Assembly (NCBI GenBank): GCA_937120475.1 | Contig: CAKZJV010000007.1 | Coordinates: 2,868,068-2,932,067, forward strand | Length of the DNA: 64,000 bases | Origin: an uncultured Cryomorphaceae bacterium | GTDB taxonomy: Bacteria; Bacteroidota; Bacteroidia; Flavobacteriales; Schleiferiaceae | Reading direction: 5' to 3' | Part shown: positions 25,796-34,462 of the stretch, piece by piece | Numbering within the stretch: position 1 is the first letter of the stretch | How the letters are laid out: each line of letters begins with the position of its first letter | Position numbers and translations under genes: made by a program | The notes under the pieces: model-generated | Databases searched by the model: none | What the model was told of the DNA's origin: nothing | What the model saw: only the letters and a program-made list of their open reading frames with translations

Positions 25796-26800
25796 CTAAA
25801 AACTAACGCATTCACGACATAAATCCAACTCCTCCTTACGCCCTTCGCGTAATAGTTTTACATAACGCATACGCTTTTCACCCGTATAGACCTGGTACAG
25901 GCTTTCTTCCAACACATTTCCCACAACACCTTCACCGTTCAAATCATTACAGCAAACGGTTACCTCACCCGTGGGTAATATCACCATTTGGTCCATGAGC
26001 ATACTGCAGCCCTTTTTGTTGACTATTGAACTCTCACCGATCTCTACCTGTCCACCCCAGTCGTGGAGTCTGCGGTATTCTACTGAATTGAGCAGCCTGG
26101 CTACTTCCTGGAAATCAGGGTGCATCCAGCCATCGTTTAGTGGGTGAGGCTCCGGCACTATACAAATACCAAAGGTTTTTACGCGAGCATCGATCTCATC
26201 CCTGAGGGTACTGAAGCTTTTTACATTTTCGGCAAAACGCTCCCACTTGGCATTAACACGCATCTCTTCAAAAGCTTGCGGAGAACCACCATCCAGGCTA
26301 AATCCTACCTCATCCAAGACTTTTAGTTCCAGCAGTTCACGCGCCAGTTTTTCGCGCAATAACATGCCATTGGTGAGTAGAATAATTTTAGGAAAAGTAC
26401 GGTTGTACTTTTCAAAAATGACTTTATGTTCCTGTATCCTTGCAAAGAGTTCCACCCGTTTAGGGTGCAAAAGTGTTTCACCACCGTTGTGGAGGTTTAC
26501 CTGCTTTACACGACTGAAACGTTCATCGTACAACAAGGTTTCAAAAACGCGATCGATCACCTCCAGACTCATATAACTCTTGGGCTTCAGGTGATCCAAT
26601 GCACAAAAGCGACACCGCAGGTTGCAGGCGCTGCAAAACTCCAGGTTAATCTCGGTAATAGAAGCGGTACGGGTGGAAAACCGGCCGTAAAATCGCTGGT
26701 ACTGCCAATCGTAGTGTAGTTCCTGCCCTTTTTTCAAGGCCTTCCAAATCACGGGGTGGTCGGCCGCCAGGCTCTTGATCTTACGTTTTAATGAAGACAT
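25796..26800 (-). CDS. Radical SAM/SPASM-domain protein
   Basis: This 334-residue protein has the radical SAM cluster motif CNLRCRFC (Cys59, Cys63, Cys66) with an extra Cys56 just before. A TIM-barrel region includes HNGGETLLHP and GFSLDGG. The C-terminal SPASM/Twitch block has KKGCSML, TVCCNDLNGEG and LCREC with several cluster cysteines. Relatives modify peptides, sugars or cofactors using SAM. No precursor-peptide gene was seen nearby, so the substrate is unknown. Two FNR-type boxes lie between this gene and the divergent YceI gene, which suggests induction at low oxygen, consistent with an oxygen-sensitive iron-sulfur enzyme. Confidence 0.88.
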   Translation of the reverse strand: MSSLKRKIKSLAADHPVIWKALKKGQELHYDWQYQRFYGRFSTRTASITEINLEFCSACNLRCRFCALDHLKPKSYMSLEVIDRVFETLLYDERFSRVKQVNLHNGGETLLHPKRVELFARIQEHKVIFEKYNRTFPKIILLTNGMLLREKLARELLELKVLDEVGFSLDGGSPQAFEEMRVNAKWERFAENVKSFSTLRDEIDARVKTFGICIVPEPHPLNDGWMHPDFQEVARLLNSVEYRRLHDWGGQVEIGESSIVNKKGCSMLMDQMVILPTGEVTVCCNDLNGEGVVGNVLEESLYQVYTGEKRMRYVKLLREGRKEELDLCRECVSF

Positions 26801-26835
26801 CCTACAAAACTAGCTGATGCTCAAGGTTCAAAACA

Positions 26836-26847
26836 TGATAAAGATCA
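26836..26847. promoter_or_regulatory. FNR-type box, radical SAM-proximal
   Basis: TGATAAAGATCA, an exact TGAT-N4-ATCA match, lies 36 bases upstream of the radical SAM start at 26800. Confidence 0.65.
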
Positions 26848-26857
26848 TATCTGCCCA

Positions 26858-26869
26858 TGATATGCATCA
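26858..26869. promoter_or_regulatory. FNR-type box, YceI-proximal
   Basis: TGATATGCATCA, an exact TGAT-N4-ATCA match, lies 51 bases upstream of the YceI start at 26920. It is offset exactly 22 bp from the neighbouring box, so both sites face the same side of the helix. Confidence 0.65.
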
Positions 26870-26919
26870 TAGGGTAGGCAGGTTTCGGACTGGACATTTG
26901 TGGCGTAATACCCTGGATA

Positions 26920-27483
26920 ATGCAAATACTCATCGCTATCATAAGTCTTTTGGGCACCTATAGCCTCACGCCACTAGTCAGTTATAAAACGGACCAGGCC
27001 AGTTCGACAATGCGCATCAGCGGGACTTCCACCCTACACGATTGGGAAGTGGAAGCCCAAAGTTTTAAGGGTAGTATGGAAGTAGATGTGTTCAAAGACT
27101 CCCTTCACATAGAAGAACTGAAGCTTACCGTTCCGGTACTAAACCTTAAAAGTGGTAAAAAAGCCATGGACAAGAATATGTACAAGGCATTGAAAACCGA
27201 AGAACACGCCAACATTCAGTATGTATTTACCCGGCTGGTAAAAATCAAAACCGTGCAAAGTGGAAAGATGGAATTGCTTACGGAAGGAAAACTAACCGTA
27301 GCCGGAAAAACCCAAATCCTTCAGGTACCTCTTACCACTACGATAAAAGAAAAAGGAATAGAATTTAAAGGCACTAAAGAATTAAGTATGAGCCAGTTTG
27401 AGGTAGAACCTCCGTCCTTCATGTTCGGTACGGTAACAACTGGCAATGCCATAACCATAGATTTCACTATTAATTTCAATTAA
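26920..27483 (+). CDS. YceI family periplasmic lipid-binding-like protein
   Basis: This 187-residue protein has a hydrophobic N-terminus that serves as a signal peptide, then a YceI beta-barrel: SGTSTLHDWEVEAQSFKG is the family hallmark and LTVAGKTQILQVPLTT follows. The family binds isoprenoids or amphiphilic molecules in the periplasm and often appears near respiratory or stress genes. It precedes an outer-membrane barrel gene by 12 bases on the same strand, indicating an operon. An FNR box lies 51 bases upstream of the start, so low oxygen probably controls it. A connection to quinone or lipid handling is an inference only. Confidence 0.9.
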   Translation: MQILIAIISLLGTYSLTPLVSYKTDQASSTMRISGTSTLHDWEVEAQSFKGSMEVDVFKDSLHIEELKLTVPVLNLKSGKKAMDKNMYKALKTEEHANIQYVFTRLVKIKTVQSGKMELLTEGKLTVAGKTQILQVPLTTTIKEKGIEFKGTKELSMSQFEVEPPSFMFGTVTTGNAITIDFTINFN

Positions 27484-27495
27484 TCCTTAAAACCA

Positions 27496-28767
27496 ATGAA
27501 ACATCTTTTTAAATCGGGAATGATCGCCACTTTGATGGCGGCCACCCTCAGTACTTTTGGCCAGGTCAACAACAGAGACCTGCAACAATTCCGCTTCCCT
27601 GACCAGCGCGGTATCAACCAGTTTGAGGCCCTGGAAGACAACAATGTGATCTTTGACGGGGTAAAAGTGAGAATGGGCGGAGCCTTTGCCCTGCAACTCC
27701 AGGGGTTAAGCCATTCCACCGGTTCCATGGACACGCTGATTGATATAGGTACCAACTTTAACCTGCCTACGGCCAACCTGGATTTGGATGTGGCCCTGGC
27801 CGATGGTATGCGTATGCACATCCGAACTTACCTGTCGTCACGCCACCACCCGGAAAGCTGGGTAAAAGGCGGTTACCTGCAAATCAGTAAACTGGATTTC
27901 ATCAAGCCCGGTTTCCTGGAAAACGTAATGGACATCACCACCATTAAAGTAGGACTGATGGAGATCAATTACGGGGATTATCATTTCCGCAGAACGGATA
28001 ACGCCCGCGCTATTTATAACCCTTTTGTGGGTAATCTTATCCTGGATGCTTTTAATACGGAAGCAGGAGCAGAAATATACGTTACCCCCGGAGACTTCCT
28101 GATCATGGCCGGTTTAACCAACGGAAAACTAAACCAGAATGTAACCAGCCCGGGGGCATACGATCCGGTTATTCTCGGAAAGCTGGGTTACGACCGCCAA
28201 TTCAGTGACGACCTGCGTCTGCGCCTCACCAGCTCCTTATACATGACCGGAAAATCGGCTCGTAATTTCCTCTACAACGGTGACCGGGGGGGATCACGCT
28301 TTTATCTGGTAATGGAAGATTACACCGCCAATGCTACCAGTAACTTCCGCTCTGGCCGCTACAACCCTGGCTTTACCAATGAAGTAACCGCAGTTATGAT
28401 CAACCCCTTTGTAAAGTTCAAAGGTTTGGAACTGTTGGGAACCGTAGAATTAACCAGTGGAAAAGCGGAAGCAGAAACCGATACCCGCAACTGGACCCAA
28501 CTGGCGGCCGACCTGGTGTATCGTTTTGGACCCACGGATAATATTTATGTAGGCGCCAAATACAACCAGGCCAGCGGTGAAGAAGCCTTTACCGGAAATG
28601 ATGTAACCATCAATCGTATTGAAGCCGGAGCGGGCTGGTACCTTACCAAAAATGTAATGCTGAAGGCCGAATACGTACAACAGACCTACGATGGTTTTGA
28701 TGCGACCAACCTACTGCATGAAGGTCAGTTTGACGGGATCATGATGGAGGCAGTGGTAAGCTTTTAG
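27496..28767 (+). CDS. Outer-membrane beta-barrel (porin-like) protein
   Basis: This 423-residue protein has a signal peptide ending FGQ (about residues 1-22). The mature part begins NNRDLQQFRFPDQRGIN and then shows alternating-hydrophobicity strands throughout, with Gly/aromatic-rich turns such as YGDYHFRRTDNARAIYNPF. It ends in a typical barrel finish (MMEAVVSF, terminal Phe). It resembles Bacteroidota porin/OprO-like outer-membrane proteins, but no specific substrate can be claimed. It lies 12 bases behind the YceI gene and is followed by a bidirectional terminator, so the two genes form a closed unit controlled from the FNR-box region. Confidence 0.82.
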   Translation: MKHLFKSGMIATLMAATLSTFGQVNNRDLQQFRFPDQRGINQFEALEDNNVIFDGVKVRMGGAFALQLQGLSHSTGSMDTLIDIGTNFNLPTANLDLDVALADGMRMHIRTYLSSRHHPESWVKGGYLQISKLDFIKPGFLENVMDITTIKVGLMEINYGDYHFRRTDNARAIYNPFVGNLILDAFNTEAGAEIYVTPGDFLIMAGLTNGKLNQNVTSPGAYDPVILGKLGYDRQFSDDLRLRLTSSLYMTGKSARNFLYNGDRGGSRFYLVMEDYTANATSNFRSGRYNPGFTNEVTAVMINPFVKFKGLELLGTVELTSGKAEAETDTRNWTQLAADLVYRFGPTDNIYVGAKYNQASGEEAFTGNDVTINRIEAGAGWYLTKNVMLKAEYVQQTYDGFDATNLLHEGQFDGIMMEAVVSF

Positions 28768-28792
28768 GCTATTAACCCCTCAAAGAAAAAAT

Positions 28793-28821
28793 AAAAGCCC
28801 GCACCTCAGGTGCGGGCTTTT
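28793..28821. terminator. Bidirectional Rho-independent terminator
   Basis: A perfect inverted repeat AAAAGCCCGCACCT / AGGTGCGGGCTTTT has a 1-nt centre (4-5 nt effective loop). T runs lie on the right for the plus strand and A runs on the left for the minus strand. It separates convergent genes ending at 28767 and 28841. Confidence 0.88.
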
Positions 28822-28840
28822 GTGATGTGAAATGCCCTGG

Positions 28841-29362
28841 CTACGAATGGGCATTGTCGTAGTTTGGTATTTCGGTTTTGAAGACACCGCTATCTTCGTC
28901 ATATACGCTCCACTTATCCACTTTCCCGGCATACAAAAACAGGGCTATGGTGCGCCTGGGAGAGCTGTTGCTAAAGCGATGAAAACCCATACCGTCATTC
29001 AGGTAAAAGACATCCCTATCGTGCAGCGATAGTTCTGAAACTTCACTCACCTTTTTATTGTGAATGTGGTAGAGTTCCAGGTATAGTTCCCCCTGTATCA
29101 CTACTACCCAACCTTGCTTAAAGTCGTAGTTGTGAATAGCGGAACCCTGCCCCGGTTCCCAACAGGTAAGCACCGCTTCAATAGCTTCAGAATCGTAAAG
29201 ACTAACGCGGCTATGATCTTCTTTTTTCCAATGCAGGTAAGGCTCCAGTGCTTCAAGCGGTATATCTACGCGGTCCACAACAGCGGAGTAACCACTTTGC
29301 CCGGGGGAGCGTGACAGTGCCTCCCGTAATTGCGCTACGGTAGTGATCTTTGAATTGTTCAT
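28841..29362 (-). CDS. Cysteine dioxygenase-like cupin protein
   Basis: This 173-residue protein follows the CDO-type cupin order: SAIHNYDFKQGWVVVIQGEL, then GMGFHRFSNSS near residue 128. CDO adds O2 to cysteine to make cysteine sulfinate using a three-histidine iron site (HxH plus one distal His). Here the first pair reads His77-Asn-Tyr79, so the second iron ligand appears to be Tyr, which may be a real divergence of this subfamily or a loss of activity. The distal His128 is conserved. The ATG at 29362 was chosen over a TTG at 29371. A near-consensus FNR box lies 51 bases upstream. Confidence 0.78.
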   Translation of the reverse strand: MNNSKITTVAQLREALSRSPGQSGYSAVVDRVDIPLEALEPYLHWKKEDHSRVSLYDSEAIEAVLTCWEPGQGSAIHNYDFKQGWVVVIQGELYLELYHIHNKKVSEVSELSLHDRDVFYLNDGMGFHRFSNSSPRRTIALFLYAGKVDKWSVYDEDSGVFKTEIPNYDNAHS

Positions 29363-29412
29363 GGTTTTCAATTTTCATGGTTAAAGATCAGGATTTCAAG
29401 ACGGCTTTAAAA

Positions 29413-29424
29413 TGATTTTTGTCA
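29413..29424. promoter_or_regulatory. Near-consensus FNR-type box upstream of the CDO-like gene
   Basis: TGATTTTTGTCA differs from TGAT-N4-ATCA by one base. It lies 51 bases upstream of the CDO-like start at 29362 (minus) and could also influence the cco operon. Confidence 0.5.
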
Positions 29425-29483
29425 GCCTCAATCATACGATAGATGAAGGTTTTCCAAAACCTGACATTTATCAGCTTTTTCCC

Positions 29484-29495
29484 TGATAACTATCA
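29484..29495. promoter_or_regulatory. FNR-type box upstream of ccoS and the cco operon
   Basis: TGATAACTATCA, an exact TGAT-N4-ATCA match, lies 50 bases upstream of the ccoS start at 29545. It overlaps the right arm of a hairpin-like inverted repeat (TTATCAG at 29468-29474 with CTGATAA near 29483-29489). Confidence 0.7.
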
Positions 29496-29544
29496 TTTCC
29501 TGCTCATGCCCCTGCTTCTACTTTTGGCCTGTAACCCAAGGAAT

Positions 29545-29709
29545 ATGTCTGCTATTTACATCCTCATCTCGGTAAGTTTTCTCGTAGCCATCGCCTTTTT
29601 GGCGGCCTTCATCTGGAGCATTAAAAACGGCCAGTACGATGACGACTACTCGCCCAGTGTACGGATGCTCAAAAAAGAATCTAAACCCTCAAGCGCTAAA
29701 GACCAATAA
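29545..29709 (+). CDS. ccoS: Cbb3 oxidase maturation protein CcoS
   Basis: This 54-residue protein has one N-terminal transmembrane helix (ILISVSFLVAIAFLAAFIW), then WSIKNGQYDDDYSPSVRML. The G-Q-Y/F-DD motif is the CcoS/FixS signature. CcoS is needed to insert redox cofactors into cbb3 oxidase. The ATG at 29545 was chosen, not an upstream in-frame ATG at 29443, because the extra 34 residues do not belong to the family and overlap the FNR box at 29484-29495. It is the first gene of the cco operon; ccoNO follows after 2 bases. Confidence 0.9.
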   Translation: MSAIYILISVSFLVAIAFLAAFIWSIKNGQYDDDYSPSVRMLKKESKPSSAKDQ

Positions 29710-29711
29710 GT

Positions 29712-31850
29712 ATGCAACGCGAAACTTTTTATTACAACAACCGGTGGGTCCGCAACTTTATGGTGGCCACCATTATTTGGGGTGTAATAGCCCTGCTGGT
29801 AGGGGTAACCATTGCCCTTCAACTGGTTTTCCCGGAGTTGAACCTCGATACTTCCTGGTTTACCTTTGGTCGCCTGCGGGCCCTGCATACCAACGGGGCC
29901 ATTTTTGCCTTTGTGGGGAACTCCATTTTTGCCGGGGTATATTACTCTTTGCCACGCCTGCTTAAAACACCCATGGCCAGTGAATTTCTCAGCAAACTCC
30001 ACTTCTGGGGCTGGCAGCTCATTATTGTAGCCGCAGTCATCACCCTTCCTCTGGGGATTTCTTCATCCAAGGAATATGCAGAGCTGGAATGGCCCATCGA
30101 TATTGCCATTGCCGTGATCTGGTTGTCTTTCGGTATCAATATGTTCTGGACCATCCTTAAAAGGAGGGAACGCCACCTCTACGTGGCCATCTGGTTTTAC
30201 ATTGCCACCTTTGTTACCGTAACGCTGCTGCACGTGGTGAACAACCTGGAGCTGCCGGTTTCTTTCCTTAAATCATATTCCGTTTTTGCGGGGGTGCAGG
30301 ATGCGCTGGTACAATGGTGGTACGGCCACAATGCGGTGGCCTTTTTCCTGACCACTCCGGTACTGGGGCTCATGTATTATTTTGTGCCCAAAGCAGCCAA
30401 CCGCCCGGTATATTCCTACCGCCTGTCCATCATTCACTTTTGGGCACTCATCTTTATTTACATCTGGGCCGGTCCGCATCACTTATTATATACCGCCTTA
30501 CCCGACTGGGCTCAAAGCCTCGGTACCGTATTCTCCATCATGCTCATCTTCCCCAGCTGGGGGGGTATGATCAACGGGCTGTTAACCCTGCGTGGGGCCT
30601 GGGACAAAGTGCGCGAGAGTGCCGTTTTAAAATTCTTTGTAGTGGCCATTACAGCTTACGGTATGGCTACCCTGGAAGGTCCTTTGCTCAGTCTCAAGAA
30701 TATTAATGCCATTGCCCATTATACCGACTGGATCCCCGCTCACGTACACATCGGTACCCTGGGTTGGAATGGTTTTATGATTTTCGGTATCACCTATTGG
30801 TTGCTACCCAAGCTCTACCGTACCAGTTTGTATTCGCAAAAGCTGGCCAATGCCCACTTCTGGATTGCCACCCTGGGGATTATCTTCTGGGCCTTACCCA
30901 TGTATGTGGCTGGTTTTACTCAAAGCCTGATGTGGAAGGAGTTTAACCCGGACGGGACCCTGGTGTATGGCAACTTCCTGGAAACCGTAACCCAGATCAT
31001 TCCCATGTACGCCCTGCGCGCCCTGGGTGGAACCCTGTACGTAGTGGGTATGGTATTGATGGTGGTAAACGTACTGCGCACTGTGAGCAGCGGTAAATTC
31101 CTGGCCAACGAGGAAGATAGTGCGGTGCCCTTCGGACGGGTATTCAATAAACCTAAAGGCGAATACTGGCACCGCTGGATTGAAAGGCGCCCCATTCAAT
31201 TGATGGTGCTGAGCCTGGTACTGGTGCTTATTGGTGGCATCATGGAAATTGTCCCCACCATGATGGTGGAATCCAATATTCCCACCATTAAGAGTGTGAA
31301 GCCTTATACAGTACTGGAGCTGGAGGGTCGCGATATTTACATCCGCGAAGGCTGTAACGCCTGTCATAGCCAGATGGTACGCCCCTTCCGTTCGGAGACC
31401 GCCCGCTATGGGGAGTACTCCAAAGCCGGTGAATTTGTGTACGACCACCCCTTCCTGTGGGGTAGTAAGCGTACGGGACCTGACTTGCACCGCGTGGGAG
31501 GCAAGTACCCGCACAGCTGGCATTACAACCACATGCTGGAGCCGGAGAGTATGAGCCCCGGTTCTATAATGCCGGCTTACCCCTGGTTGTTTGAACGTAC
31601 GCTGAGTACCAAACACACCAAAGAAAAACTCAAAGCCATGGTCACCTTGGGCGTGCCCTATGAGGAAGAATACGTGGATAATTACGAGTTCTACCTGGAG
31701 CAACAACAAAAGGCCATTGCCGAAGAGTTGCGTGAGCAGATCGAGGATATACAGGTAAAAAGTGATGATGAGATCATTGCCCTCATTGCCTACCTCCAGC
31801 GCCTGGGAGTGGACATTAAAGCCAAGGATACCGAACTAGCCGAAAAATAA
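29712..31850 (+). CDS. ccoNO: Fused cbb3-type cytochrome c oxidase subunits I and II (CcoN-CcoO)
   Basis: This 712-residue fusion protein joins both catalytic subunits. Residues about 1-470 are the multi-helix CcoN oxidase core with conserved histidines for haem b, haem b3 and CuB (for example GHNAVAFFLT and PAHVHIGTLGWN). About 500-712 are CcoO, with one membrane anchor and a haem-c site CNACH at residues 548-552. Fusion of CcoN and CcoO is usual in Bacteroidota. The enzyme reduces O2 to water with high affinity and pumps protons at low oxygen. No frameshift is seen across the junction. It is downstream of ccoS and upstream of ccoQ. Confidence 0.96.
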   Translation: MQRETFYYNNRWVRNFMVATIIWGVIALLVGVTIALQLVFPELNLDTSWFTFGRLRALHTNGAIFAFVGNSIFAGVYYSLPRLLKTPMASEFLSKLHFWGWQLIIVAAVITLPLGISSSKEYAELEWPIDIAIAVIWLSFGINMFWTILKRRERHLYVAIWFYIATFVTVTLLHVVNNLELPVSFLKSYSVFAGVQDALVQWWYGHNAVAFFLTTPVLGLMYYFVPKAANRPVYSYRLSIIHFWALIFIYIWAGPHHLLYTALPDWAQSLGTVFSIMLIFPSWGGMINGLLTLRGAWDKVRESAVLKFFVVAITAYGMATLEGPLLSLKNINAIAHYTDWIPAHVHIGTLGWNGFMIFGITYWLLPKLYRTSLYSQKLANAHFWIATLGIIFWALPMYVAGFTQSLMWKEFNPDGTLVYGNFLETVTQIIPMYALRALGGTLYVVGMVLMVVNVLRTVSSGKFLANEEDSAVPFGRVFNKPKGEYWHRWIERRPIQLMVLSLVLVLIGGIMEIVPTMMVESNIPTIKSVKPYTVLELEGRDIYIREGCNACHSQMVRPFRSETARYGEYSKAGEFVYDHPFLWGSKRTGPDLHRVGGKYPHSWHYNHMLEPESMSPGSIMPAYPWLFERTLSTKHTKEKLKAMVTLGVPYEEEYVDNYEFYLEQQQKAIAEELREQIEDIQVKSDDEIIALIAYLQRLGVDIKAKDTELAEK

Positions 31851-31856
31851 AATAGC

Positions 31857-32054
31857 ATGCTGAAATTCATCAAACACCACATGGATTCTATCAGCGGGAT
31901 AGAGATCTATCCGCTGATATCCTTCCTGATCTTTTTCTCCATTTTTATGGGGGCTCTGATCTATGTGATTAAAAGTGATAAAAAAAGAATGTACCAACTG
32001 GGAGCATTGCCCCTGGGTGAGGAAACTTTAAAAAATCAGGATCATGAAAACTAA
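31857..32054 (+). CDS. ccoQ: Cbb3 oxidase small subunit CcoQ/FixQ-like
   Basis: This 65-residue protein has one transmembrane helix (IYPLISFLIFFSIFMGALIY) and a short cytoplasmic tail with KSDKKRMYQLGALPL. Size, topology and position between ccoNO and ccoP match CcoQ/FixQ, a small stabilising subunit. The 3' end overlaps the start of ccoP by 11 bases, implying translational coupling. Confidence 0.85.
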   Translation: MLKFIKHHMDSISGIEIYPLISFLIFFSIFMGALIYVIKSDKKRMYQLGALPLGEETLKNQDHEN

Positions 32055-33009
32055 AAAAGACACATACCTCGTAGGCTTTGTATTGCTGTTGATGCTGGGT
32101 GCCCTTTTGGTTCCTTATGTAGAACAGCAAGCGGCTGCAGACCTCTTGGCCAATCCCGTTACCTGGATAGTGGTGTTGGTCATTTTCTTTATCCTTCTCA
32201 GTATTGCTGCGGTAACCGAAGCCCTGAACAGCATTAAGTATTTTGTACTGCGCAGGGAAGGCCGTTTACATGAGCTGCCACAGGAGGAAGCGGAAACCCT
32301 GCAGGATGACTTCTTCACCCGCCTCTGGAAGCGCATGCAGGATGCCAAGCCCATCGAAAGAGAATCTGAAATTGAACTGGATCATGAGTACGATGGTATC
32401 CGTGAGCTGGACAATAATTTGCCGCCCTGGTGGCTTTGGGGCTTTTATATTTCCATTGCCTTTGCGGTGATCTACATTTTTCGCTTTCATATCCTCGGTA
32501 CCGCACCTCTCTCTGCTGAGGAATACCAGGAGCAACTGGTGCAAGCCGAAATACAGAAGGCGGAGTACCTGAAGAATGCGGCCAACCTGGTAGATGAAAG
32601 CAATGTAGTTATGCTGGAAGATGAGGCCTTGCTGGCGGAAGGAGGGAAAATATTCGCTAAAAACTGTGCGGTATGCCATGCTGCAGATGGTGGCGGAGGA
32701 GTAGGCCCCAACCTCACCGATATTTACTGGATACACGGTGGCGACATCAAGGATGTATTTGCTACGGTTAAGTACGGGGTGCCTGCCAAGGGAATGATCC
32801 CCTGGAAGGACCAGTTGAACCCTTCTGAAATGCAAAAGGTGTCTTCCTACATATTGAGTTTACAAGGTACGAGCCCGGCTAATCCCAAAGAAGCCCAGGG
32901 GGATGCCTATGAAGCACCTGCAGAAGAAGAGGCAGGTACATTGTCTGCAGATAGCCTGACGGCTGAACCGGCCGACACTACCACTATAGATACTACCGAA
33001 GAGAAATAG
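32044..33009 (+). CDS. ccoP: Cbb3-type cytochrome c oxidase subunit III (CcoP), single haem-c
   Basis: This 321-residue protein has two transmembrane helices, an acidic linker with LPPWWLWGFYISIAFAVIYI (the CcoP anchor signature) and one haem-c site CAVCH at residues 208-212. HAADGGGGVGPNLTD and a distal Met in KGMIPWKD complete a class I cytochrome c fold. Classical CcoP carries two haem-c groups; only one CxxCH is visible here, a variation known in Bacteroidota. The C-terminal ~45 residues are a low-complexity Glu/Thr/Ala tail. CcoP accepts electrons for CcoO. Confidence 0.93.
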   Translation: MKTKKDTYLVGFVLLLMLGALLVPYVEQQAAADLLANPVTWIVVLVIFFILLSIAAVTEALNSIKYFVLRREGRLHELPQEEAETLQDDFFTRLWKRMQDAKPIERESEIELDHEYDGIRELDNNLPPWWLWGFYISIAFAVIYIFRFHILGTAPLSAEEYQEQLVQAEIQKAEYLKNAANLVDESNVVMLEDEALLAEGGKIFAKNCAVCHAADGGGGVGPNLTDIYWIHGGDIKDVFATVKYGVPAKGMIPWKDQLNPSEMQKVSSYILSLQGTSPANPKEAQGDAYEAPAEEEAGTLSADSLTAEPADTTTIDTTEEK

Positions 33010-33026
33010 ACACAGGGCGTGCTGCC

Positions 33027-34451
33027 ATGACAGAGAAAAAGAAAGTTCATCTTACCCATCCCAATTTCCGGGACCACGTCAGCACCATTGACGAGAGTGG
33101 TAAACGGAACTTTCTCTTTCCGCGAAAGACCAACGGGCGCTATACCCGTTACCGGAGAATTGTCAGCTATATTTTGCTGGCCATTCTCTTTATTACCCCC
33201 TTGATTTACATTGACGGGCGCCCCTTCATGATGTTCAATGTGCTGGAACGCAAGTTCATCCTCTTCGGGCAGATCTTTTGGCCGGAAGATTTTTTCCTGG
33301 CCGTACTGGCCATGATCATTGGTGTGTTATTTATTGCGGTATTTACCGTGGCTTTTGGCCGCCTTTTTTGCGGATGGGTATGCCCGCAAACCATTTTTAT
33401 GGAACATGTTTTCCGCAGGATCGAATACTGGATTGATGGTGACCGCAACCAGCAAATGCGCCTGGCCCGTATGCCCTGGAAATGGGAAAAGATCTGGAAA
33501 CGCACTTTGAAGAACGGGGTGTTTTACCTCATCAGTTTTGCCATTGCCAACATCTTTATGATGTACCTCATCAGCCGTAATGAATGGTGGCAAATTGTAA
33601 GTGACAACCCGGCCAATCACCTCAGCGGCCTGTTCTCCATTCTTATTTTTTCCGGGGTTTTCTTTTTTGTGTTCGCCTGGTTCCGGGATCAGGTTTGCGT
33701 GATCGTTTGCCCTTACGGGCGATTGCAAAGTGTATTGTTAGACCGCTTCTCGGTGGTTATTGCCTACGATTATAGAAGAGGCGAAAAGCGCGGGAAGTTC
33801 CGTAAAAACGAAGACCGTGAAGCCTTGGGTAAAGGGGATTGTATTGACTGCAACCAATGTGTAGAGGTTTGCCCCACCGGCATCGATATCCGCAACGGTA
33901 CCCAATTGGAGTGCATTAATTGTACCGCCTGCATGGATGCCTGCGATCACATTATGGACAGCATCAAACGTCCGCGTGGGTTGATCCGCTACGATAGCGA
34001 GGAGAACATTGCCCATCAGCGCAAAAAGATCTTTACCCCCCGTGTAATTGCTTACTCGGCCGTGCTTACCGTACTGGTAGGCGTTTTTAGTGTACTGCTG
34101 GCCAGCCGTACCGATGTGGAGGCTATTATACTGCGCATGCCTGGCCAGCTCTATCAAAAAGTAGATGAGGATACACTCAGCAATGTGTACAACTACAAAA
34201 TGATCAACAAAACCGCTGAAGACCTGCAACTAAGGGTGGAACTACTGGAACCAGCCGGAAGACTTGAAGTAGCCGGGGGCAGCCCCATACAGGTGAAAAA
34301 AGGCAGCCTGGCCGAAGGTGCTCTACTTATTTATCTGGATAAAAAAGACCTGAACAGCCGTAATACTGAGGTGCAACTGGCGCTGTACAGCAACAATAAA
34401 CTGATAGATAAGATCACCACCAATTTTAACGGGCCGGTGATCCGTAACTAA
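33027..34451 (+). CDS. ccoG: Cytochrome c oxidase accessory protein CcoG (FixG/RdxA)
   Basis: This 474-residue polytopic protein has several membrane helices and two ferredoxin-type clusters: C272-x2-C275-x2-C278-x3-C282 followed by P, and C296-x2-C299-x2-C302-x3-C306. Segments such as FCGWVCPQTIFMEHVFR match FixG/CcoG. The last ~150 residues are an Ig-like periplasmic domain. CcoG is a membrane iron-sulfur protein used in copper reduction during cbb3 oxidase biogenesis. It lies 17 bases after ccoP and 11 bases before ccoH. Confidence 0.94.
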   Translation: MTEKKKVHLTHPNFRDHVSTIDESGKRNFLFPRKTNGRYTRYRRIVSYILLAILFITPLIYIDGRPFMMFNVLERKFILFGQIFWPEDFFLAVLAMIIGVLFIAVFTVAFGRLFCGWVCPQTIFMEHVFRRIEYWIDGDRNQQMRLARMPWKWEKIWKRTLKNGVFYLISFAIANIFMMYLISRNEWWQIVSDNPANHLSGLFSILIFSGVFFFVFAWFRDQVCVIVCPYGRLQSVLLDRFSVVIAYDYRRGEKRGKFRKNEDREALGKGDCIDCNQCVEVCPTGIDIRNGTQLECINCTACMDACDHIMDSIKRPRGLIRYDSEENIAHQRKKIFTPRVIAYSAVLTVLVGVFSVLLASRTDVEAIILRMPGQLYQKVDEDTLSNVYNYKMINKTAEDLQLRVELLEPAGRLEVAGGSPIQVKKGSLAEGALLIYLDKKDLNSRNTEVQLALYSNNKLIDKITTNFNGPVIRN

Positions 34452-34462
34452 AACCAAAAGCT

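Noticed and set aside
29443-29544. A longer N-terminus for CcoS starting at 29443.
   Set aside because: The additional residues do not fit the family and would put the FNR box inside the coding region.
30894-31709. A 271-codon open frame antisense to ccoNO, and many shorter antisense frames in the cco genes.
   Set aside because: They lie fully inside strongly supported genes, have His/Gln/Val-rich shadow composition and no family motif.
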